From assembly GCA_038380795.1 (NCBI GenBank), contig CM076265.1, forward strand, positions 3,584,001 through 3,648,000: DNA of 64,000 nucleotides, given 5' to 3'. Below the pieces are notes generated by a model. The model searched no databases. It saw only the letters and a program-made list of their open reading frames with translations, and was not told the DNA's origin. Shown here piece after piece: positions 55,000 to 64,000 of the stretch. Source of the DNA: Pyrocephalus nanus (lineage: Eukaryota > Chordata > Aves > Passeriformes > Tyrannidae). The translations under genes were made by a program, and so were the position numbers. Position 1 is the first letter of the stretch; the number at the start of each line of letters is the position of its first letter.

Positions 55000-55900
55000 G
55001 GCAAAGGCATATTTTCCACATCTTTCATCATCCTTGTGAGTCCATTGTGAAATCTTTCCAGTCTGATGTCCCTCTGAAACTGCAGCCTCCACAGCTGGTC
55101 TGCTGTTCCTGGTTCATCAGCAATGGGCATCAGCATCAGTGTTAGACGTAATATAATTTTTTTGTTATAGTGCTGATCTTCCTAAATGTAAGAATTGAAT
55201 TAAGATTACTCCTGAAGCAGTTCCCACTGATCTGATTATTCACCTCTGCTTCCAAGATGATTTTTTTCTTTTGGAAGAAGTCTACTCTGCAGACTTAGCT
55301 GTAGTCAAGAGAAGGAAGATTAACAACCCCCAAAGCTACAGTGCTTCTCCTACTCATGGAAGCTGCAGCCTGCTCAGCAGACACAACCCTTCATCACTGC
55401 TCCCCTCTGTAGACACTCTTATCCATGAAATTGGTCTGCACTCTTTATTTCCAGACGTGTGGTCTGATACTTGGCTGCATCTGCCTGTCTGCTTCACTGT
55501 TCATCACTTTCCCAGTTGTCATCTGAGGATTTTTATCAGATAGTTTTGACTTCCTCCAGGCTACTGATAAAAATGTTGACTGCAAGGCTGAGAACCATTT
55601 CCCTTGTGAGCCTACTCGAAGCACTGCTGCTCAATTTAATCATTGAAAATCTGTGGCATAGGCACCATATTAATTTTATATTTTATTAATCAAAATGTGA
55701 GATATAAAGTCAAATGCCTCATTGAAATCTAAGAATATTAGATCAAATTTATAGTCTGATCGAAACGTAAAATGAATTTAAAGTGATTCATTACCCATAA
55801 AAATTGAATCTTGGGCATTAATTATTCCATCCTCTTTTTGCTTGTCATCAATCAAATCCTTTCTCTGCTAATCCAGCCCATCACCATCATCAATATCAAA
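55000..55900 (-). mobile_element. Ancient CR1-family LINE fragment with recognisable reverse-transcriptase remnants
   Basis: On the minus strand, 55744-55697 encodes DLIFLDFNEAFDFISH without a stop. This matches the CR1 reverse-transcriptase motif A region (typically DVIYLDFxKAFDxVPH), with the catalytic Asp of LDF kept. Upstream on the same strand, near 55860-55805, KDLIDDKQKEDGIINAQDSI resembles the conserved segment before it (INKELKEGNIINANQHGF), but the gap between the two is too short, implying an internal deletion. Sequence to about 55000 matches the 3' part of the element poorly. Many stops and frameshifts make it a dead fossil. Confidence 0.75.
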
Positions 55901-58900
55901 ATCTCCATTTGACAGTTCCCACTTTCCTTGTTTAAATGTCACAATATTACAGAACAAAGATAAATACCGTTCTTTGTTTGCTTTGTCTCCTAGCACAAGC
56001 AATAAGGGGACAATCAGCAATTGGGGGAGGGGGGGTAAAAAAAAAAAAGCCTAATTCAAAACCAGTAAGTGCTGCTTCACAATCCCTCTGGCTGTAGGAG
56101 TCGCTGCCACAAAAATGGGGAGTTCAGGAACCCTAAAAACGTAGGAACCCTGGTGCACTCTCATTTCAGCTGGGAATGGAGCACAGCTGAAACTTGGCAT
56201 CGATTTGTCAAGCCAAGTGCTGAGAGCTGTGCACAGGGAGGAGTTAAAGAGAGGAGGGGATTATGGATTAGGGAAAGGGCAGAGGACGAGCACACCAAGC
56301 CTAACAGTCTTTCCAGCTGCAAACCGTCCAATATTCTTTGCTTTGTGGACTAATGGGATGCCAGGTGAACACTGGTAAGGCTTTGTTCCACGAAAGCACC
56401 TGAAGAATTGGGGTGTTGGGGTTGTATGAGACAGAGCTGGACATCTTGTGCTCCTTGCTGTGATTTATGTGGGAGCTGGGAATACACTGGTGAAAATCCT
56501 GGCCTGGGCAGAGCCCACAGAAACTCTGCTGCTGGTTTTTCTTGTGGGAGATGTTCCAGTTGCTTTCTCTTCCTTCTGTGATGACTTTGGCTTCCTCGGT
56601 TTTGCAGCCTGCCTTAGGTAGGAGATTGTAATGGTGTCTTGATATGAATCTCCTTTTTGTCCTCAAAAGACCCCAAGTCAGCCACTACAATTAATGAAAG
56701 TCTTGGAATGCTGGAAGGGAAGCATTATCTGAAATTGCACCACAGTCTTCCAAAACACTGCAGAACACTCACCCCTGTTAGATGGACTGGCTGGGCAGGG
56801 TGTGTTTTGTTGAAAAGCCAGCAGCTCATTTGAAAAATCAGTGATGAATTAAAAGTAATAGATAATGGGAGCAGGACTAAGATAATGGTGCATGGAATAT
56901 TTCGAAGTTTATCAGATATATTAATGTACCCAGTATTTTCAGTGTAATGCAGATAATTAAAATCAACCCAAAGAAATAATCTTACAGGAGCATATTCTCA
57001 GAATGAGATTTGTTTTCAACAATATTAACTTTGGGCTAAAATAATGTAGTCTAATTCAATGTGGGATCTGTGTAGGATAGATTTCTGTAGCTATTATTAC
57101 AACCATCCAATCAAAGAAATCTCTCTGTATAATTTCTACAATTATTTAACTGCTAATTTGATTCTAAAATTATCTTTTTTAGGCAATTATTGCTGAAATC
57201 AATGCTATCTCCTTGTGCACTGGCAGAAAAATTCTTAATATTGTAGCCTGCCTAAATTGGTGGAATTGATGTTGAGCTGCTTGAAATACTTGGATATTTC
57301 CATGACTAATCAGCTCTAGCCATGGGTGTCTTGTTCAGGTCTGGGCTGGTCAGGGAAGCAACAGGAGGAATCCCAGGGACATCAGAGGGTGGGGACTGAG
57401 TGAGCAGCGAGTTGAGTTCTGAAGTGTGGGCTCTTTCTCCCGGGAGATACCACCAAGTTTACAGTGATACACCCGGGAGAGGTGTTTTCAGAAGGGGCAA
57501 TTTTGCTTCTTTGTGCTGCAGTAACGACCAGGGGAAAAGGCAAAACTGTGATGGAGGGCATGAGGTATGGAAGAAGACCTCAACAAACTGGAGTTGCCAT
57601 TTTAAGGTGCCCAACAAGTTGTTCTGCTCGTCTGCTGAGACCTGCAGTGACCAGGACAGTGCAAACAGGCACAGTAAAGGTTCATCTGGAAGATAACTCG
57701 AGTACCACTCTGCAGTTATTTATCTGTGCCTTCTTAAAATTGGTTTTCCTCCTTCAATAGGTTGTTCCAGTAGATGTAATTGTTAGCCAGACAACAGAGT
57801 GTGGAGTTACCTCCACCAGGTAAACTGGTGTGGTACTGAGACATCTGTGCCTCTGACATTTTCAGGAACACCATGAACTTGATTTCAGTTCAGGGTGGTG
57901 CACAGTTGTTGTTTTGATGCTGTTAACTTCTCTTTGCAGAAGGAACAGAAAAATACAGTGATGTGTGAATTCACTCATTGTTTTTTTTTTTTTTTAAATC
58001 TAAACATATTTTGATTGAGAGTAAAGATAAATATATCGATTCATCCTTCTCTTTTTGGGAAAATTTCATTCTTTCTGTGGTCTCTCTTGGTTCCTTTGCT
58101 CTTGTAGAAACTTAGTTTCAGAGTAATGAACTTGAAAAATGCATACATCTTACCTCACATCACCCACCAGTAAACTATCAGACAAAGAATAAGTCAAATT
58201 GTGTGTGTGAAAGCTGCAGTGAGCAGCAAATTCCACCTTTTTAATATCTGGGTGTTTCAGCATATCTTGACAGAAATAACATGGGTTTGTCTTTTAAGCA
58301 CTGTGCAATTTGTGCCTCTGCAAGCAAAGATTTATTAATTACAGAGCACCTTCCAAATATCAAAAGAATATAATTGTTTCTCTTCAATACTGTTTAAACA
58401 CATTAAAAGGTCAAAGGAAAGATAGCAATTACGTAATGAAAAGTTATGCTCTTTTATTACTCTATTTCGGTGTAAAGTCTCAGCCCCAACAGAATAAAAC
58501 TTAGCATCCTTTTGCTATGCCAGTACTCTTCCCAGTGATTAATACTGGCATTTATTCTTGTAGAGCAGCTGAAGGATTTCCATTTTAGCTGATTCCACAG
58601 TCTCTTTAGGGAAAATACTTTTTATGAACATTAGCACCTGTACCTTTGATAATTTTCATGTCTAAAAGGGGGACGTAATCTCAATTCAGAGCAAAGAATA
58701 TACTGTATTTGTTATCCATTTAATACTAGAGGATTCTTATGGCTGAGGTGACACTATGATTTGGAAAATTTAGATTAAAGGGATTATGAATGAGTTCATT
58801 TTTTGTTCTTAAAGTGCATACTGACAGTGTTGATAGAGTGGCATTCAGGTGAGGTATCTGGTGCATGTTTTCGTTAACAGGGATTATTTTTACTTGCCAA

Positions 58901-61900
58901 GGTGCACATATCCCATTGTGTGGTAAAAATTGTTCTCAGGAGTATTTTCAGACTCGCTGGTTAGGCTATCTTTGCTAGAGAAAATATGTAGTGTTCTAGA
59001 ACAGAGATAGTGAAGTCACTTAAATGTCTCCTGTGGATACCCTAGCACTTGTAAAGGTGGTTTGTTTGTTTTTTTTTTCCTTATTTTGCGTTCTCTCAGC
59101 TGGGAAACCAGGATATTCTCCAGCTTCTTGAAGAAATAAGAGGTTCACATCCACCAGTCTGTACTGAGCTTGTCTCCACAGCCTGGGCTCAGTGCTGGGG
59201 GCCACAGGTGGTACAGGCAGTGCCCAGAGCTGCTCTGCATTCACACATCTTGCTGTATTGAAAACCAGTTCTTTATGTGTTTCTTGTGAAACAGTTCTCA
59301 TGGGGTGGTTCTCTTGCTGTAAATTCAGAGGAGAGACAGAGAGGACACCTCTCTGTTCTACTGTGACTTATTTCCTTACCTGCTGTTGCTTTTGCTGAGT
59401 TAATCTCAATGCAAAACATCAAAATTTAATCTGCACTTTATCTTACCTTGGGTCAACTCATTTTGGACAATCTGCGTGGTCCCAGTGCTACATCCCCACT
59501 AGAAGTTCACAGGGTTTGCTATCCCAGGGGAACAGCACTTTTGGGGAGGTTTTGCAGAAAAGAGGCAATAGTGCTTGCCACCTGCAAGCCCTGATTGATG
59601 CTCTCTGAAGTCAGTGGTCCACCAAAACCTGCCACCAGCAATGGTGATATCAAACACTTCCCCAGGGCCCAGAGAGGCTGCTCCTTGCTTGGCATCACTG
59701 GTCTCCATTTTGTCTCTGTGTTTGTTCTTTCACTCAGGCAGAAACATGCTGTGCATTTCTAAATTGATGTATTTACCTAATTGCTTTTAATAGTTGTTTC
59801 TTTCAGGCCAGCTGATTTGTACACTTTCCTGAGCATTTAATTTGATTTCTACATTAATTCCATATCAGGGAGTAATTAGAATAGACAAAGAAGGAATAAG
59901 TAGGACTGAAGTTATGAAACAAAGCTGCCATGTGAATTTATTGCCTGTGGTTCTTTGGGACCCAGTCATCTGCTACAACTTCTTTTAATAGCTCCTTCTG
60001 ACTTTAATGTGATCAAAACAAATGTAGCGTTTTGTTCTTGAGTTACATTTGGATTGTGCTGCTTAATTGTTGGCACAAAACCCCTTGGAAGGGGTGGGAG
60101 CACTGACCCTGAAGCTTGGTGTACCCAAACCTCTGGGGGTGCAGTGCAGAGCCTGCCTAAAGCCCTGGGATATGTGGTTGTCCTTCCTCAGGCAGTTCAC
60201 CACCTGATGGTGCTGGCAGAAACCTGTTACAGAAAGAATTACTGACTTCTCTGGGCTTTTGTAAATGCACTGATTTTCAATACAGTCTGATAGGTAATGT
60301 GCAAGAAACACTGGGTAACGTTTTGAAATGTTTTGGTTGCTTTCCTAGGGAAACAAAACTTAAAGCCATGGGTTCTGCCTTTCTTTTCTCAGTCCATTTG
60401 AAAGACTGACGAGTGCACGGCCCTCCTCAGGAACTTTTTAATCCTTTGGCCACTCTCCATCAGGTTTGTCAGAGATAGAGCTGTCTGCTGTCTCAGGTTC
60501 TTCCTGCTTTCATAGAAATCTGTGGCTGCAGAGATGGAAAGGAGCTGATAACAAGTGCTCTGCCCTTATCTTCCGTTCCCTGATGCTCCCAACCAGCAGC
60601 ACAAGTGGGGGATGGAGCAGCTGCCTCAGGGGGCAGACGGGGAGACTCTGGCCCAGCATGGGGGAAGGATTGGGGTTTTTAGGGTACAGTGTGGGGCTGT
60701 GGGACTGGGGGGAGAGGCAGGCAGGAAGAAGGGATGTGGCTTCTGATTGTGTTTGTGGAGCTCAGTTCCTGTGTTAGGATACCTTCCCCAGCAATTCCTG
60801 GTTTATTTTGGCTGAGGAGCCCTGACCCTGGCAAACAAACCCAAGTTTGGCCGTGATGCTGGACAGGGAGCCGGGGGCTGCTCCTGGGACTCAGGGACAG
60901 AATGTGATGACAAACATCTGTCCCCACTTGCAATGAGCCAACCGCCGTAAGTGCAGCTGGAAAGGCATTTATTAAGCGCAGTTGTTGTTTCATTCAACCG
61001 ACACGAGGTACCAAGAAACACAAATTATCTCTTAAAAGGTCTGACCTATTTCTTCAGGTTTTTCTCATTTGAAACAAAAATCCTGTCAGCACTTGGTCTT
61101 GTTTACACAAACACATGTACACATGCAATATAGTCCTCTTTTATTCCATGTGCATTATCCTGCTGGGTGCTCACTTGCAGCTCTGGGTCCTCTCTTTATC
61201 ACTGTGGCAGTAATTGAAACTTTTCAGCAGTTTTCCATAGTGCTATTGTCAAAAAAAAACAAAACAACCCGAACCCCACAAAATCCCCTCAGTGCACATT
61301 TCAAAGACAAAAAATTATATTTTGCCTTCCAAGGTATCTTGCTGTCAAGATAGCAAATGCCAAACACTCAACAACTTTCTCAACATAAGTGGTTTTTATT
61401 TTGTTTTGATTGGTTGTTTGTTTATTTTTCTGTGTTTTTTTGGTTGGTTTGGTTTTTGTTTGTTTTTGTTGTGGGTTTTTTTGTGTTTTTTTTTTTTTTT
61501 TTAAGGAGTTATTCAGAAATTGTTAAGTAGTATCACATTAATGGATAATCCCATGAAGAGGTGATGCAAATCACTGGTGCTCAGCCTTCTCGTTGGAGAG
61601 GCCAAAAAAAAAAAAAAGAGGACACGTTGCAGTGTGGAGTTTTCAGATCAGTGATTTACATTATAACAAAGTGTGATTTAAGCTTTTATGGCAAAACAAG
61701 ATGAAATTAACATAAACTTTGGTGCAAAAATAGCAGTATGTTCCAGTTGCAGCTATCAGAAAATGCTTAAAAGTAAATAGCAAGTTGGGCTTTTGGAAGA
61801 TTCTCTCCCAGGTGCTGCCTCCTGGAATGAAACTAAAACCTGCTCATTTCTTCCTGGGTAGATGGGTCAGGGCTTGTGAAGGTGTTCCTGTGGCTTCAAG

Positions 61901-62285
61901 AAAGAAAAGGGGGAGGATTCCAGTAATAAATCATCCCTATTTTGAATTTGCTGAACTGTCCCTGTAATTCTCCTCAACCTAATGCAGCAATCTGTACTGT
62001 TACTCCCTGTGTCATGAGATGTTTTAGCTATTGGAGTATTCCTTAGTGGGTATGATGTTGCAACTAAGATGTACATCAAAGCTTTCATGGGCTGAGGTTT
62101 TACAATATCCTATTTGTTTGCCACGTTTGCCCCTTTTTTGGCTTTTTGTCAAAGAAAATCCATACTTACGAGTACCCAAGGAGACCTCCAAGGCTCGGTT
62201 TTAAAAGTACCACAGGTGGTTCAGGCGGCAGCGCTCAGTGATTCTCAGTGAGTCAGTAGGTACCAGAGCACTGACTGACGAGCTG

Positions 62286-62480
62286 CAAAGGCATTTGGGT
62301 GCCTACAGCTGCAGATGGGAACTTGCAAGGTCCCCGGAGTAATTTGGGCACAGAAATTGCGCTGCCTCTTCGAGGGGCCGGTGGCTTCTCAAGCGAGTAG
62401 GTGTTAGGCAGCTCTCAGGGCTGGCAGCTCCTGCGAGCCTTACCAGGCACTTACATGCCTCATTTGTAAATCTGCCCCTC
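62286..62480. mobile_element. Decayed inverted-repeat interspersed element (MITE-like)
   Basis: The left arm CAAAGGCATTTGGGTGCCT (62286-62304) is imperfectly complementary to the right arm AGGCACTTACATGCCTCATTTG (62445-62466), which is followed by TAAATCTGCCCCTCAGGC. Both ends resemble a palindromic repeat I recall as common in turtle, crocodile and bird genomes, with ends reading like gcagattttcaaaggtattt and aggcacctaa. Class and family name are uncertain. Confidence 0.5.
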
Positions 62481-63110
62481 AGGCACTTGTGATGAATTGT
62501 TCCAAGCGCTGTATTAGTTCCATGTTTGTTTTGTCAGCCGTGCAGGCGCTGCCTTCTCTGCTCTTGTTTGCAAGGTTACGTGTTGGAGGTCATTCTTCCA
62601 GTAGCATTTGTTCAGCTCAAAGGATCTTCACCTGCCTTTGGTGTTCAGTATAAAGCACCAGCCCTTCGTGTTGCTAATACCAAAGGCTTAAAAATAGCTG
62701 GGACAAACCAACATGAATTTTGCAGTAGTTAGGCAGAGTTGACACAATATGCTCGAGTTGTTCGGTGCTGCTTGTGAGCAAAGACTGCTGCTTACTCCTC
62801 TGGCTGACCTGTGGCTCTTGAGATGCACAAATGCCCTTCTCTAGGTAAAAGGATCTTTGCCCTATGCATGTACTCGTATGTATTTCGTGCTCTTTCGTAT
62901 GGCAATGGATGTTTTGGTAGCTAAGCCAGCATGTTAAGTAAAGGCATGTACTTGTATGTAAATGTATTGCTTGTATGCAAATGTATGTGTTTTTCTAAAT
63001 CTCTTTTTTTCCCTGTGTTTCTGTAAGGCCAGCATCTGTTTTTCTGAAGGTGGTAGCTTTAAAGCTGCTGCTTTCATGAATATTTGATCTAATATAAGGT
63101 GCCCGGCTCT

Positions 63111-63139
63111 GTGATTTACGTTAATGAATTAACAATCAC
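63111..63139. promoter_or_regulatory. Palindromic homeodomain-type site
   Basis: GTTAATGAATTAAC at 63120-63133 is a perfect palindrome about a 2-base spacer. It contains TAATGAATTA, the TAAT-N2-ATTA arrangement bound by paired-class homeodomain dimers, and is close to the HNF1 palindrome (which has a 1-base spacer). Outer arms GTGATT (63111) and AATCAC (63134) extend the symmetry. Binding is inferred. Confidence 0.35.
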
Positions 63140-64000
63140 TGCAATTTCAGAAGATATGAAAGAAGTGGAAACTAGCTCTTCTCCTGTATTTATTTCCTCA
63201 AATTTGTATTCACTCACGATTTGCATCTGACTTGAGAGCCACCCACGCTGCTTTCACACACAGGTTGGTGTAGCTGCAGAGGGCTCTGCAGCAGAGCAGC
63301 GTCTCCTCCTCGCTCCCTGTGTGTGGGTGCAAGTCTGCCTTTCACCCTGCACTGAGAAGCAAGGCTGTCCTCCCTGGCTGGCCAGAAGGCTTCCACCTCT
63401 GCAAGGCACTGATTTGGGGCGCTGCATCGAACTGTCTGCAGGATTTCTTCACGTTTGCAGGATATTTAACCTCATGCTGCTCCTTTACTTTTCCGGACTT
63501 TGTTCCAAACTGCCCTTTAGCTCCTCCACACACAACAGCATTAGGGCATCTGCCTGGTGAGAACTGGGCAGAAGTAGTGGAAATGATCACACCTTTTTGT
63601 CCCCTTGCAGAATTGTCTTGAAAGCTGGGAAGGATTGGGAAAGGCTTCCAGCTGCAGCTCCCTGCAATGCCGGCTGCAGCACACATTACACACACACACA
63701 TCCAGGGCTGGTCTAGCTCCGAGGAAGGGCTGCTCCTGCCTATGGAACAAGCAGCAGCACTGCAGATGCTGCAGAGTTTCATACCAGAGGTGTCAGAAAC
63801 ACTCTGCATGTGTGATTTAACCAGTGCATGGCCAGAGAAAGGCTGTGAACGTGTTCCCTGTGTCACCGCTCTCCTTGGTGCTCGGTAACGGAATTAATGT
63901 GACAGGAACGCAGGAATGGTGACATGTTTGTTAGGGGAGATGTTTCTTTTTTTTGTTTATCCTGTCTGCTCAACTCCCTGATGATCACCATCATCACCCT

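Larger units (their letters stand above)
47704..64000 (+). other. KIAA1549L: Start of a long first intron (probable KIAA1549L)
   Basis: No second exon is recognisable. All open frames are short and lack splice-flanked family similarity; the best candidate for a second look is the Ser/Thr-rich frame at 50737-51081. Contents: (TG)n at 48208-48224, a GATA-type palindrome at 48741, A20 at 49112-49131, a CR1 fragment at about 55000-55900, an inverted-repeat element at 62286-62480 and a homeodomain-type palindrome near 63120. The rest is unremarkable intronic sequence. Confidence 0.6.

Noticed and set aside
57400..57760. Two overlapping 98-codon + strand frames
   Set aside because: Neither has a domain, and overlap in two frames argues for chance.
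63342..63866. 174-codon minus-strand frame near the window end
   Set aside because: Cys- and Ser-rich translation of moderately GC-rich intron, no motif or splice context.

Overview
The window is vertebrate nuclear DNA, most likely from a bird and possibly a songbird. It has spliced genes in AT-rich introns and one strong CpG island. It has only a few badly decayed CR1-type LINE pieces, and many poly(A/T) and A/C- or G/T-biased low-complexity tracts. No bacterial, phage or CRISPR-like content is visible. The species was not identified from a marker; the bird call rests on CR1 remnants, compact introns and protein similarity recalled from memory.

Positions 1-20130 are the 3' part of a HIPK3 intron. 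Positions 20131-39338 carry the last 14 coding exons of HIPK3 (homeodomain-interacting protein kinase 3) on the + strand. All 14 join in one open frame of 825 codons, from the APE motif of the kinase domain to the C-terminal Met and the stop. The first part of the protein (N-terminus, kinase N-lobe, catalytic loop, activation loop) is encoded upstream of the window. A long AT-rich 3' UTR follows, to about 42.5 or 43.15 kb.

Positions about 43.2-46.8 kb are intergenic. They include a short GC-rich patch and a conserved-looking block with a near-perfect CTCF motif. A CpG island (about 46.84-48.07 kb) holds the promoter, 5' UTR and first coding exon of a + strand gene encoding a signal peptide. 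Its position, orientation and signal sequence suit KIAA1549L, the gene downstream of HIPK3 in other vertebrates. The remainder (47704-64000) reads as the start of its very long first intron, with no further exon that I can defend. It contains an ancient CR1 fragment that still encodes the reverse-transcriptase LDFxxAFD signature on the minus strand, a decayed inverted-repeat element, and several palindromic transcription-factor-like motifs.

The two genes are unrelated in function: HIPK3 is a nuclear Ser/Thr kinase acting on transcription regulators, and KIAA1549L is a predicted membrane protein. Their link is conserved neighbourhood. I found no sign of an undescribed biological system. The more interesting signals are candidate regulatory elements, weak splice donors at a site of mammalian alternative splicing, and fossil repeats.
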